64,000 nucleotides of DNA from positions 1 through 64,000 of the forward strand of contig JACPVG010000001.1 in NCBI GenBank assembly GCA_016191875.1. The letters run 5' to 3'. The DNA is from Chloroflexota bacterium (GTDB taxonomy: Bacteria > Chloroflexota > Anaerolineae > Anaerolineales > UBA11579). The stretch's first letter is position 1, and each line of letters opens with the position of its first letter. The notes beneath the pieces are model-generated. The model saw only the letters and a list, made by a program, of their open reading frames with translations. It was not told the origin of the DNA and did not search any database. Shown piece after piece: positions 56,207-64,000 of the stretch. The position numbers and the translations under genes were made by a program.

Positions 56207-57034
56207 TCAGCGGTTGGCGCGGCGGGCGGCGGCGAACCCGTATGCCCCCATGAAGGTCATGAAGACAAGACCGGCCACATAGGCCCATCCGCCTGGACCC
56301 CAGGTCATCTCCGCGGGATAGCGGGCCAGCGCGGCGAATTGCAGGAACCCCAGCACGAACATCGTGGCGGTCAGGAACTGGGCGTTGTTCCAGTCCCCGT
56401 CCTGTGCCGCCAGCGACTGTACGGTTCCCAATCCCAGCAGCCAGACGGCGATGGCGCGCGCCGTAAGTGGCGTGAGCCCCCACGGCCAGGCCGCGCCTGC
56501 GCCGTCCGGGAACGCGAACAATCCTGCGCCAAAAGCCAGGACGACGACACCGAAAACAATGGACGCCGCCCGGGCCCAACCGGCCATCGGCGCGACCGGT
56601 GACTCCGGCTGACCCTTCTGAGCGCGATTCTGGGAAATGGCGACTACGAGGCCAGCCACCGGAACAACGAGGTAAACCGCCAGCCACACCCACCCGGTTA
56701 CGGAATCCATGTGGAACTTGTCTACATGCACTAGCGTAGCCAGCAGGGTGAAGCCGCCGAACACGACCACGCCCGCAGCGCCGTGCCGGGCGTTCTGCCA
56801 GCGCAGGCCGCGTTGCGTCCATAGGGCAAGGAATGCCGGGATGGTTCCCCAGTAGGCCGCGCCCAAGAAGGCCGCCGTGAGCGGCGAGGCGATGGTCCAG
56901 GCGAAGTATCTGTCGGTCTGGTCGGTGAGGATGAACAACTGCACTCCGGCCAGAAGCACCAGCACCAGCGAGGTCGCCAGCACCGCCTGCACGGCGGGGG
57001 CGAGACCAGGTCTTGAGGGTGGTTGGTAAGCCAT
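56207..57034 (-). CDS. Multi-spanning membrane protein of unknown function
   Basis: This 275-residue protein has about eight hydrophobic helices, including AVLATSLVLVLLAGVQLFIL, GVVVFGGFTLLATLVHVDKF, WLAVYLVVPVAGLVVAIS and ASIVFGVVVLAFGAGLFAFP. No family was recognised. The start is the ATG 8 bases after AAGGAGG. The open frame continues 15 codons further up but there it runs backward through tRNA sequence (GSIPTRAT), so that extension is false. The tRNA-Leu gene is 20 bases upstream on the same strand and they may share a transcript. Confidence 0.8.
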   Translation of the reverse strand: MAYQPPSRPGLAPAVQAVLATSLVLVLLAGVQLFILTDQTDRYFAWTIASPLTAAFLGAAYWGTIPAFLALWTQRGLRWQNARHGAAGVVVFGGFTLLATLVHVDKFHMDSVTGWVWLAVYLVVPVAGLVVAISQNRAQKGQPESPVAPMAGWARAASIVFGVVVLAFGAGLFAFPDGAGAAWPWGLTPLTARAIAVWLLGLGTVQSLAAQDGDWNNAQFLTATMFVLGFLQFAALARYPAEMTWGPGGWAYVAGLVFMTFMGAYGFAAARRANR

Positions 57035-57054
57035 GAGGACCTCCTTCGTGCCTG

Positions 57055-57138
57055 TGGCGCGGGTGGGAATCGAACCCACAAGGGCCGAAGCCCGGAGGAT
57101 TTTAAGTCCCCTGCGTCTGCCAGTTCCGCCACCGCGCC
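57055..57138 (-). tRNA. tRNA-Leu (anticodon TAA)
   Basis: The acceptor stem GGCGCGG (from 57138) pairs with CCGCGCC, followed by discriminator A at 57055. The anticodon loop is CTTAAAA with anticodon TAA. A long class II variable arm (around CGGGCTTCGGCCC) and TTCGATTC T-loop are present. The 3' CCA is not encoded. Length is 84 bases. Confidence 0.96.
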
Positions 57139-57164
57139 GTGGTTGGCGGTATTCTACTGCATTA

Positions 57165-57180
57165 GCACCCGGCCGGGTGC
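57165..57180. terminator. 16-bp perfect palindrome after the FecR-like gene
   Basis: GCACCCGGCCGGGTGC lies 10 bases beyond the stop of the FecR-like gene on the minus strand, before the tRNA. No T-run follows, so termination is only a possibility. Confidence 0.4.
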
Positions 57181-57190
57181 AGCCTCACCC

Positions 57191-58603
57191 TCAATCATTC
57201 GATTCGAGATCAAACGCGTCCGTGGACACATCCGAGAACATCAGGGCATCTTCCCAGTTCTCGTATTCATCTTCATCAACGCCGCTAACAGTCATGTTGG
57301 TCTCAATATTGGCGTAGCGGTCATGGCTGTCCTTCACTTCCGTCCGCTTCCTCAAAGTCAGGTCGGCGGTTTCATCACCGATTTGGATTTGGGCCTCCCC
57401 GGCCAGGACCGTCACCTGCAAGTCATCGTTCGCCGAATCATAGGAGACGTGTACACCTACCTGGCGGTCTTCGTCCGGCTTGATGTGGATCTCCGCGCCG
57501 CCCGGTATTTCGATCACCCACTCATGCTCCGGGTCGGCCTGGTTGGTGTGAATGAGATAGAACTCACCGGATTCCAACGCGATGTGGACATCGTCATCTT
57601 CCTCGCGCCCGGCGCTTCCTCCGAAGTGCACGGTGGAATGCTCGCGAATGTCCAGCACCGCTCCGTCTTGCAGGTGCAGGGCTGCCCGGGAATCTTCATC
57701 CGTGTGGAGCGAATGCCCGCTCGCCAGCACCTCGCCGTCTGTGGCGGGATGAAGTTGCAATCCGTCTTCGGCCTGCGGCGCGCCTTCAAGCCTGTGAACT
57801 GTGGCGAACGCGACTTCCGCGCTCCCATCGGAGTGCGCATCCAACACGAGGTTCTCGAATAGCCCTGGCTCGATTCCCGCCGCGGCCAGCGCGGTGACCA
57901 CAGATCCATTGTCCCGGCTCCATTTGAATGTGGCCCTTCGAGCCGCGCTCTCCTCATCGGCGACGATCGTGACGGACTCTCCGGGAGGAATGAGGCTCTC
58001 ATGTCCGTCCACTTCGATGACGCACACCCCCGCAAGGCAGGCCGCCGAAGGCTCTCCTCCGCCGTTCGCGGATACCTCCGCCAGGCGAGCGCCTTCTCCC
58101 CCCACCGGAAGATGAACCAAGAATCCGCCTCCGGAATCTTGCACCTCGATGATCACTTCCCCCGGCGAACCCTGGGAAACTATCGCCTGCCCGCTGATGA
58201 GCGAGAATTGGAAAGCGTCTTCCCCACCCTCAGAGGGCGGCAGGGCCACAACGGCCAGCGTGGATTGCGGCCCCAGAATCAGCACATCATCCGATGACAG
58301 CCTCAAGAAGGCATGCGTTTCGCTTCCGGTGCGCACTTCGGCGCCAGCGGCGAGCATCTGCCCCTCTTCAGCGGGTGCAAATTCCGCGCCTCCCTGGAGC
58401 CGGAACTCCACGCTGGGCCCGGCCACTTGCAGGGCAATGCCTGCCTGGCCTGCTTCCCCGACGAGGGGAGGGATGTCGGCGGTTTCCGTCTGAGGAACGG
58501 CATCTGGCGATGCAACGCTACCCGCCGGTCCGGCACAGGCCGCCAGAGCCAGGTCGATCATGATGATCGCCAGGGCGATGGGGAGCAAATGGTGGGCTCG
58601 CAT
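57191..58603 (-). CDS. Lipoprotein with two FecR-like domains
   Basis: This 470-residue exported protein has a signal and lipobox LALAAC (Cys23). Two FecR-like beta domains follow. The first (about 45-165) has QMLAAGAEVRTGSETHAFLR and LILGPQSTLAVVALPP. The second (about 265-400) has GEVLASGHSLHTDEDSRAAL and VLDIREHSTVHFGGS. The C-terminal part is acidic. FecR domains outside TonB systems act as ligand or cell-wall-binding modules. No sigma factor or FecI gene is nearby, so a classical iron-signalling role is unlikely. GGAGGAG precedes the ATG. Confidence 0.8.
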   Translation of the reverse strand: MRAHHLLPIALAIIMIDLALAACAGPAGSVASPDAVPQTETADIPPLVGEAGQAGIALQVAGPSVEFRLQGGAEFAPAEEGQMLAAGAEVRTGSETHAFLRLSSDDVLILGPQSTLAVVALPPSEGGEDAFQFSLISGQAIVSQGSPGEVIIEVQDSGGGFLVHLPVGGEGARLAEVSANGGGEPSAACLAGVCVIEVDGHESLIPPGESVTIVADEESAARRATFKWSRDNGSVVTALAAAGIEPGLFENLVLDAHSDGSAEVAFATVHRLEGAPQAEDGLQLHPATDGEVLASGHSLHTDEDSRAALHLQDGAVLDIREHSTVHFGGSAGREEDDDVHIALESGEFYLIHTNQADPEHEWVIEIPGGAEIHIKPDEDRQVGVHVSYDSANDDLQVTVLAGEAQIQIGDETADLTLRKRTEVKDSHDRYANIETNMTVSGVDEDEYENWEDALMFSDVSTDAFDLESND

Positions 58604-58641
58604 GGTCTCCTCCTCCGTATATCTGGTCGTTCGGCTTCATT

Positions 58642-59331
58642 CTACCGCCGTAGGCTCTCACGGGGACCTGCCGCCAGCCCCAGCCGCCGGGCCAGCGACG
58701 CGTAACGAGAAATCAGGCGCACCCCCGGCCCGGAATGGCGCGGCGTGAACGATGCCTGCTTCAGCGATTGGCGCAGACCCTCAGCATCCCCGAAGGCCGG
58801 CAGGCGCATGGCCGCCCGGCCGACTTCCCTCCGGCTGTGCGCATCCGAGCCGGCCGTGCCCGCCACGCCGTGTTCGGCCGCAAAGGCCGCCGCCTCGGCG
58901 TTGAACCGGCGCGGAAGACAGCGGGCGTTGAACACTTCAATGGCGTCCACCAGGGGGAGAATTTTCAGCAGGTCGGTTTCCGCCCACCCGCCTTTGCGGA
59001 AACGGTCGAAAGGGTGCGAGACGCTGATGAAGGCCGCCTGGGCGCGCAGGCGGCGGATGGCCTCCTCCGGCTCCAGCCCGGCGGGTATCTCATCCCTTAC
59101 GAAGAAGGCCAGCAGTTCGCCGCGCGTGGTCATGATCTCCTCGCCCACGATGACTCGCCCCGGCTCGAGGGCCTGAGCCGCCAGCGCCCCGGCCAGCGTG
59201 TTGTGGTCGGTGATCGCCACCCGATCGATGCCCCCCGCCCGGCAGGCCGCCAGCAGGGCCTCCGGCCGCGTCAGGCAGTCTTGGGACGCGCGCGTGTGGC
59301 AGTGGAATTCAACCGTGAGCGTTTCGGGCAT
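58642..59331 (-). CDS. PHP-domain phosphoesterase
   Basis: This 229-residue PHP-family metal-dependent hydrolase has motif I VEFHCHTRASQDCLT, motif II VAITDHNTLAG, the later SVSHPFDRFRKGG and TAGSDAHSRREVG. The His/Asp set for a trinuclear metal site is complete. It is of the small stand-alone type related to 3',5'-nucleotide or phosphoesterases of RNA/DNA turnover. A weak AGGG precedes the ATG. The C-terminal tail (about 195-229) is basic. Confidence 0.9.
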   Translation of the reverse strand: MPETLTVEFHCHTRASQDCLTRPEALLAACRAGGIDRVAITDHNTLAGALAAQALEPGRVIVGEEIMTTRGELLAFFVRDEIPAGLEPEEAIRRLRAQAAFISVSHPFDRFRKGGWAETDLLKILPLVDAIEVFNARCLPRRFNAEAAAFAAEHGVAGTAGSDAHSRREVGRAAMRLPAFGDAEGLRQSLKQASFTPRHSGPGVRLISRYASLARRLGLAAGPRESLRR

Positions 59332-59358
59332 GGAACCCTGCGGGTGCGGGCAATCCGG

Positions 59359-59637
59359 CTACGGCACCGGCAACCCGCCCTGCTGGACGAAGACGATGGC
59401 CTTGTTGAAAGCCAGCAGCCCCAGAAACGCCATGGAGAAAAAGAAGATGCGGAACGGGCGGTTGGGATACAGGCGCGGGTTGCGGGCGTGCACAGCCTCC
59501 GACCAAGCCACCACGGCCAGGAAGCCCCACAGGTAGTACTGAAAATCCTGGGTGATTTCGGCGACGATCAGCAGCCATTCCGTCAGCACAATGCCGGTGA
59601 CCAACAGAAGCGGGGGCATGCTGGGGCGGGCGTCCAT
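59359..59637 (-). CDS. Small membrane protein of unknown function
   Basis: This 92-residue protein has two or three membrane segments (LLLVTGIVLTEWLLIVAEI, YYLWGFLAVVAWSEAVHA, FRIFFFSMAFLGLLAFNKAI). No ribosome-binding site is present; TACAAT on the minus strand at 59644-59649 ends 6 bases before the ATG, so a leaderless transcript is likely. It sits 28 bases upstream of the PHP gene and is probably cotranscribed with it. Family not recognised. Confidence 0.65.
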   Translation of the reverse strand: MDARPSMPPLLLVTGIVLTEWLLIVAEITQDFQYYLWGFLAVVAWSEAVHARNPRLYPNRPFRIFFFSMAFLGLLAFNKAIVFVQQGGLPVP

Positions 59638-59690
59638 GCCCGTATTGTAGCGTTACTTCCAAATCCGCGCAGGCGCAGGGCGGCGTTTGT

Positions 59691-59719
59691 TTGCTGGAAT
59701 GCGGACTTCGTTATAAAAT
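59691..59719 (+). promoter_or_regulatory. Promoter of the paired SPFH-like genes
   Basis: TTGCTG (59691-59696), a 17-base spacer and TAAAAT (59714-59719) end 6 bases before the ATG at 59726. Transcription would start at or within a base or two of the ATG. Confidence 0.55.
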
Positions 59720-59725
59720 CGAGGC

Positions 59726-61240
59726 ATGAGGCGATTCAATTGGCGCGACCCCAGCCTGCGCATCGGGTGGATCATCTTCCTATGCGTCGCGCTCTATATC
59801 TACTACACCGCCCGCCTGGGCGCGTTCAAGGCCGAAGACATCATCTTCACGCTGTATGGCCTGCTGTTGTTCCAGCCGCATCTCGTCAATGCCAACGTCG
59901 TCGCCCTGGGAGTGGATCTTTTCTTTCTGGCCGCGGGCAGCGTGGTATGGATCGCCTTCTTCGGCCAGTTCGTGCTGCCGGTGCGCACGGTACAGGAGCG
60001 CGCCAAGATCATCGACCGGCTGCTCTATACCCTCGGCAGAGGCCAGGGGCCGGCCATCCTGATCCAGAACGGCCAGATCATCGACAATTCCACCGAAGAA
60101 CAGAAGCGCGGCGCGGGCGTCATCCTCCTCGATTCGGCCAGCGCCGCCGTACTGCACAACCAGTCGTCGTTCACCCAGGCGGTTGGCCCGGGGCTGGTGT
60201 TCACCGAGCGCGGTGAATTCATCTTCAGCCCGGTGGACCTGCGCATCCAGATGCGCCGCATCGGCCCGCTCGAAGACGACCCGGACCCCGAAGGCCCCGA
60301 AGCCAAAGACGCCAGCGAAGAAGACCGCGAGGCCTGGCGCGAGCGCCGGAAGCAGACCAGCGGGATGACCCGCGACGGAGTCGAAGTCATCCCGCAGATA
60401 CTGGCCATCTTCCGCCTGCGCGCCAACCCCGGCGAGGGCAATACCCGCTTCGGCTACCGCCAGGACTCGGTCTGGCGGGCGGTGGCTCATCAGGGCATTG
60501 ATCCCCAGGCGCCCCAGGATGCCGAATCCCGGCTGGTGGCCTGGGACTGGCTGCCCGTGCAGATGGCCGCCGACCTGTGGCGCGAATACCTGCGCAAATA
60601 CACCTTCACCGAACTGTTCGAGTTCCCGCCCTTCCCGGTGCAGATCGCCGATGGCCAGACAGAGCCCTACAAGCGCAGCACCATCCTGGAAACCATTGTC
60701 CAGCAGATCAACGCCCGCCTCAAGCAGGACCTCATCGAGGTGTTCGACGAAGTGGGCAGGCCCACCGGCCGCAAGCAAAGCAGCCGCGAACGTTTCCTGC
60801 TCCTGCAGCGCGGCCTGGATGTGATCGCCGTAAGCGTCGGCAACCTGCAATTCTCGAAAGACCCGGTGGAGAAGAGCCTGATCGAACGCTGGCCCAATAC
60901 CTGGATGCTGCGCGCCCGGGACGAAGAGCGCATCATCGAACAGCAGCGCGCCATCCAGAAATCGCGCGGCCAGCAGCAGGCTGAAGAACAGTTCGCCGCG
61001 CTGGTCAGCCGCCCGCTCTACCGCCGCATCCTGCCACGCCCGGAAAGCGAGATCCCCGAACCTTCGCTGCACGAAGCCCTGGAACTCCTGGTGCAGGGCA
61101 CGTTGGACAGCATCCGCACCAGCCCGGAACTGCTGCCGCAGTTGAACGATGTGGAAGCCGAACTGAACGAAATCAAAGACTGGCTGCGCCTGGCTCGGAA
61201 CGGCAGTGGTGCGCAGAACGAGGTGGCCGAAGATGGCTGA
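59726..61240 (+). CDS. SPFH-like membrane protein A (first of a pair), function unknown
   Basis: This 504-residue protein has three N-terminal membrane helices (about 12-30, 40-60, 68-90). A domain that looks SPFH/Band 7-like begins at about 105: ILLDSASAAVLHNQSSFTQA, then AVGPGLVFTERGEFIFSPVD, and DLRIQMRRIGP followed by TRDGVEVIPQILAIFRLR. An acidic insertion (about 190-215) splits it. The second half is helical with Arg/Gln/Glu-rich coiled coil (DEERIIEQQRAIQKSRGQQQ). No standard flotillin tail is present. The stop overlaps the start of the next, related gene by 8 bases. I do not recognise a named family. Confidence 0.75.
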   Translation: MRRFNWRDPSLRIGWIIFLCVALYIYYTARLGAFKAEDIIFTLYGLLLFQPHLVNANVVALGVDLFFLAAGSVVWIAFFGQFVLPVRTVQERAKIIDRLLYTLGRGQGPAILIQNGQIIDNSTEEQKRGAGVILLDSASAAVLHNQSSFTQAVGPGLVFTERGEFIFSPVDLRIQMRRIGPLEDDPDPEGPEAKDASEEDREAWRERRKQTSGMTRDGVEVIPQILAIFRLRANPGEGNTRFGYRQDSVWRAVAHQGIDPQAPQDAESRLVAWDWLPVQMAADLWREYLRKYTFTELFEFPPFPVQIADGQTEPYKRSTILETIVQQINARLKQDLIEVFDEVGRPTGRKQSSRERFLLLQRGLDVIAVSVGNLQFSKDPVEKSLIERWPNTWMLRARDEERIIEQQRAIQKSRGQQQAEEQFAALVSRPLYRRILPRPESEIPEPSLHEALELLVQGTLDSIRTSPELLPQLNDVEAELNEIKDWLRLARNGSGAQNEVAEDG

Positions 61241-62939
61241 AAAACCTCGCGCGCCGGGCATGTTCCAGGTCTTTGTCAATGACCTGCCGCGCATCGCCGC
61301 CTGGCTGCGCCAGCGGCTGAACGATGCCTTCAACGGACTGTTCAGCACCAGCGCCGTCAGCGGGGCGCGCCGGCAATTGCTGTTCACCCTCGTCCTGGGT
61401 ACCATCTGGGCGCGGGCGGCCTTCAACGCGCACCCAATTCAATTCAGCCACAGCATCGTCAACGACCTGCTCGTTTACCCCTTCGTGGCGTTGTTCTCTG
61501 CCAGCATCATGCGCCATGTGCTGGTGATGGTGCTGGTCTTCCTGTTTGGGCTGCGGGTGGCGGCCGCGTTCCTGGACGATGTCTTCGAACTCAACGACGT
61601 CCTCCTGGCAGAACGCTACATCCTTCAGGCGGTGTTCGCCAGCCAATACGACCTGATCACCATCAAAGACGGCGGCGTGGCCCCCGAGAATCGCAATTCG
61701 CCGGTCTCCCGCATCGGCGGGCCGGGGCGCGTAAAGGTGCACCTGGAAAACGTGGCCCTCTTTGAGAAGGCTACCGGTCAACCCAACCCGATCGGCCCGC
61801 AGGACACCCTAAAAGCCCGCCGCCTGGATCGCTTCGAACGCCTGCGGGCGGTGGTAGACCTACGCGAACAGACGGTCTCGTTGAACGTGCGCACCCGCAC
61901 CAAGGATGGCATCTACGTGACCGCCCAGGGCGCCCAGATCCTCTACAGCGTGGCGCGCAGCCGCCGGAAAGAACCCAGCCTCAAAAGCCCGATGACCTAC
62001 GACCGGGAGGCCATTCAGAAGATCGTCTATGGGGAAACCGTCTTCAAGCACTTTCGCTCCAAACTGGACAAATCCCCGCCGCAATCCAAGCCGCCGGGCG
62101 GGACCATTGACCTCAAGATGGGGAGTTTCATCGAATCCCAGTTGAAAGCCTTCATCAGCGGCCGCTTCCTGAGTGAGTTCCTCACCCAGACCCAGGAACC
62201 GGAACGCGAGAAGAAGGAGCAGGATGAAGAAACCCTGCGCATGGCCGCCGAGGAACTGGCCGCCACCCAGCCCGCCCCCGATTCCGACGTCAACGACTCG
62301 ACCCCCGGCGAGGCCGTTGCGGCCGCCCCAACCCGCGCGCCCACCACAGGCCGCCTCACCCAGGCCCTGGCGGCCACCCAGCCCAGCCTGAGCGCCACGG
62401 ATGGGCACAAGGGGGACGACGCGCCTGCCGTGGCTACACGCGGCGGCCAGCCGCTGCAATTCATCAGCCGCGATGAGATCACGCGCCAGTTTTATGAAGA
62501 GGTTAACCGGAAGGCCCTGGAACGCGGGCTACAGTTGCACTGGATCGACATCGGCACCTGGGTGCTTCCGGATGAGGCCCGCCTCATTGCCCGCCAGCAC
62601 CTGGATGCCTGGGATCTATCCGTGAAGAACCAGACGCGCGGCAACGCCATGGCGCTCGACCGTGTGCTGCGCGAAAGCCGAAACCTTGAAATGCTGCGCC
62701 TCTTTCGCGAGACTCCGTTGAACGTCTATTACGAGTTCCACGCCCTGCGTGAAGAAGACCCCGGCGGGCTGGTGCGCCGCGTGCTGGCCGCTTACCGTGA
62801 ACGCATCCGGCGCATCTGGGGCGTCTACCAGGACCGCGGCGAGGAGATTCCCGAAGAGATCGACCTGGTCACAGATTACCTGAATCGCCACCTGGTGCAT
62901 TTCGTGCCTCGCAAGCGGAATGCAGGCCCAGATGACTGA
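61233..62939 (+). CDS. SPFH-like membrane protein B (second of a pair), function unknown
   Basis: This 568-residue protein has two to four membrane helices at about 50-120 (LVYPFVALFSASIMRHVLVM, VLVFLFGLRVAAAFLDDVFE). An SPFH-like core (about 135-260) has GGPGRVKVHLENVALFEKAT, LRAVVDLREQTVSLNVRTRT and KDGIYVTAQGAQILYSVARS, parallel to the first protein. An Ala/Pro/Thr linker (about 345-400) separates a C-terminal helical domain (about 410-568, rich in Arg/Glu). The ATG overlaps the end of gene A (8 bases). Both probably form a hetero-oligomeric membrane scaffold like HflK/HflC, an inference from pairing. Confidence 0.72.
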   Translation: MAEKPRAPGMFQVFVNDLPRIAAWLRQRLNDAFNGLFSTSAVSGARRQLLFTLVLGTIWARAAFNAHPIQFSHSIVNDLLVYPFVALFSASIMRHVLVMVLVFLFGLRVAAAFLDDVFELNDVLLAERYILQAVFASQYDLITIKDGGVAPENRNSPVSRIGGPGRVKVHLENVALFEKATGQPNPIGPQDTLKARRLDRFERLRAVVDLREQTVSLNVRTRTKDGIYVTAQGAQILYSVARSRRKEPSLKSPMTYDREAIQKIVYGETVFKHFRSKLDKSPPQSKPPGGTIDLKMGSFIESQLKAFISGRFLSEFLTQTQEPEREKKEQDEETLRMAAEELAATQPAPDSDVNDSTPGEAVAAAPTRAPTTGRLTQALAATQPSLSATDGHKGDDAPAVATRGGQPLQFISRDEITRQFYEEVNRKALERGLQLHWIDIGTWVLPDEARLIARQHLDAWDLSVKNQTRGNAMALDRVLRESRNLEMLRLFRETPLNVYYEFHALREEDPGGLVRRVLAAYRERIRRIWGVYQDRGEEIPEEIDLVTDYLNRHLVHFVPRKRNAGPDD

Positions 62940-63888
62940 CCTCGATCCTGCCCTGGAGGGCGAACGCCCGGCTCTGGCGCTGGGCGCATGCAGCATCGAC
63001 TTCGTCGGCCGCCTTGAACAGGCCCTGGCGGGCGGCACATCCAACCCGGCCGAGATCCGCACGTCCTTCGGCGGGACAGCCCGCAACTTCGCTGAGAATC
63101 TGGCCCGGCTCGGCCTGCCGGTCACGCTGCTTTCAGCCGTCGGGCGCGACCAGCTCGGCCGCCAGTTAGTGCGCCACGCCCAATCGGCTGGCGTGAATAC
63201 CAGCCAGGTCATCGAAACGAAAGACTTCAACACCGGCTCGTACCTGGCGGTCGTCAACCAGCAGGGCGAACTCCAGTTCGCTCTGGACGACATGCGCGCC
63301 GCCGCAGTCCTGACCCCGGAGTACATCCATGAACGGGCCGGGTTGTTTACCGGCGCCGGCCTGCTCTTTGTGGATACCAACCCCCCGGCGGAAACGCTGG
63401 CGGCGGCGCTGGCCCTGGCGCAGGAGCACGGCGTGCCAGTGGCCGCCGACCCGACTTCCTTCTCGCTGGCTCCCAAACTGAAACCGCATCTGCAACAGCT
63501 CGCCATCGTTACACCCAACAGCCGCGAGGCCGGCATCCTGCTGGGCGCGGAATTCTCCAATGCCGACAGCCAGGCCGGCGTCGAGGCCGCCAAGCAACTG
63601 GTGCAGCGCGGCGTGGGCATGGCCATCATCACTCTGGCGGAGTTCGGGGTGGCCTATGCGACCTCTGAAGCCAGCGGCCATATCCCGGCCATCCGCACCC
63701 GCATCATCGACCCCACCGGCGCCGGAGATGCCCTCACCGCCGCGGTCGCCTTTGCCCGCCTGAATGACATCTCGGTGGACGAGGCGGTGCGGCTGGGAAT
63801 GGCGGCTGCCGCCCTCACCTTGCGGCATATGGGCGCGGTGGTGCCTGAGCTTACCCTCGAATCGCTCTACGACCAGTTGGGAAGTTGA
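62932..63888 (+). CDS. psuK: Pseudouridine kinase-like PfkB-family sugar kinase
   Basis: This 318-residue ribokinase-fold enzyme has the substrate motif FGGTARNFAENLARLGLPV, typical of pseudouridine kinases, and the ATP/anion-hole motif IDPTGAGDALTAAVAFA with the catalytic Asp. A psuG gene follows, which supports phosphorylation of pseudouridine at 5'. The chosen ATG overlaps the previous stop by 8 bases; an in-frame ATG at 62920 would add four residues, and neither has a strong ribosome-binding site. Confidence 0.88.
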   Translation: MTDLDPALEGERPALALGACSIDFVGRLEQALAGGTSNPAEIRTSFGGTARNFAENLARLGLPVTLLSAVGRDQLGRQLVRHAQSAGVNTSQVIETKDFNTGSYLAVVNQQGELQFALDDMRAAAVLTPEYIHERAGLFTGAGLLFVDTNPPAETLAAALALAQEHGVPVAADPTSFSLAPKLKPHLQQLAIVTPNSREAGILLGAEFSNADSQAGVEAAKQLVQRGVGMAIITLAEFGVAYATSEASGHIPAIRTRIIDPTGAGDALTAAVAFARLNDISVDEAVRLGMAAAALTLRHMGAVVPELTLESLYDQLGS

Positions 63889-63898
63889 GCACACCATC

Positions 63899-64000
63899 AT
63901 GCGGCCGCTGCCTGCCTCCTACATCGTTGACCCGGCCGTGGCGCGCGCCCTGGAAATGGGCAAACCGGTGGTGGCCCTCGAAAGCACCGTAATCACCCAC
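63899..64000 (+). CDS. psuG: Pseudouridine-5'-phosphate glycosidase, N-terminal fragment
   Basis: The first 34 codons are in the window and the gene runs off its end. ALEMGKPVVALESTVITH is the conserved PsuG N-terminal motif. The enzyme splits pseudouridine 5'-phosphate to uracil and ribose 5-phosphate, the step after psuK, whose stop is 10 bases upstream. A modest ribosome-binding site (GGGAAG) lies in the psuK end. Confidence 0.9.
   Translation, partial: MRPLPASYIVDPAVARALEMGKPVVALESTVITH

Noticed and set aside
57035-57079. Fifteen-codon N-terminal extension of the membrane protein ending at 56207
   Set aside because: The extension is read through the 3' part of tRNA-Leu (GSIPTRAT is a tRNA artefact). 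The ATG at 57034 has AAGGAGG.
59780-61426. A 548-codon minus-strand frame opposite the first SPFH-like gene
   Set aside because: The plus-strand frame has a promoter, membrane helices, an operon overlap and plausible domains; the minus frame has none.

Overview
The window is high-GC, densely coded chromosomal DNA, most likely from an uncultured or little-studied member of the Chloroflexota (Anaerolineae-like). This is an inference from gene content: separate SecD and SecF, a four-subunit VorB-type 2-oxoacid:ferredoxin oxidoreductase, a circularly permuted peptide-type solute-binding lipoprotein, large SpoIIE-type signalling proteins and many low-homology membrane proteins. No phage, transposase, CRISPR array or rRNA was seen. 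One tRNA gene (Leu, anticodon TAA) lies at 57055-57138.

Layout. 1-3779: end of an unknown gene, then on the minus strand a flotillin, its NfeD-type partner and a CNNM/HlyC-type membrane protein. 3890-6162: secD-secF. 6345-11123: a DUF3592-like membrane protein, a very large transporter-HEAT-cyclic-nucleotide-binding fusion, and a leucine-rich-repeat protein. 11337-14051: the ferredoxin-dependent 2-oxoacid oxidoreductase operon. 14176-18747: a class III adenylate cyclase, then a PAS-GGDEF diguanylate cyclase translationally coupled to pyruvate phosphate dikinase. 18997-21458: a Met/Gly-rich membrane protein and an OmpR/histidine-kinase pair whose sensor loop is also Met-rich. 21517-27657: a peptide/nickel-type ABC importer behind a near-consensus promoter. 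27708-34575: a partner-switching signalling island (7TM-PAS-PAS-GAF-SpoIIE-HATPase protein, STAS protein, two patatin-like lipases, a separate RsbW-like kinase, an unknown protein). 34648-40875: small DMT transporter, exported intradiol dioxygenase, hydroxyacyl-CoA dehydrogenase, enoyl-CoA hydratase, class III aminotransferase and a creatininase-family hydrolase.

40937-53009 is a coherent polyamine locus on the minus strand. It has an Lrp-type regulator with a palindromic promoter, a complete Pot-type ABC importer, putrescine aminotransferase, and a second importer whose order (binding protein, aminobutyraldehyde dehydrogenase, ATPase, two permeases) resembles E. coli ydcS-W-T-U-V. It would import putrescine-like polyamines and oxidise them to 4-aminobutyrate. 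The class III aminotransferase at 38348 could then act on GABA or beta-alanine.

53228-64000 holds a YtcJ-type amidohydrolase, an ArsR-family regulator, a YwiC-like membrane protein, an unknown membrane protein, tRNA-Leu, a double-FecR lipoprotein, a PHP phosphoesterase, a pair of very unusual SPFH-like membrane proteins, and the start of a pseudouridine catabolic operon (psuK, psuG).

Three themes run through the window. Each of the three solute-binding-protein genes is followed by a strong hairpin before the next gene in its operon. Several genes have a -10 box only 6-7 bases before the ATG, suggesting leaderless transcripts. Small dispersed palindromes recur between genes. The candidates I find most novel are the permuted binding protein, the paired SPFH-like proteins, the transporter-HEAT-cNMP fusion, and the inverted-repeat element at 27708-27872.
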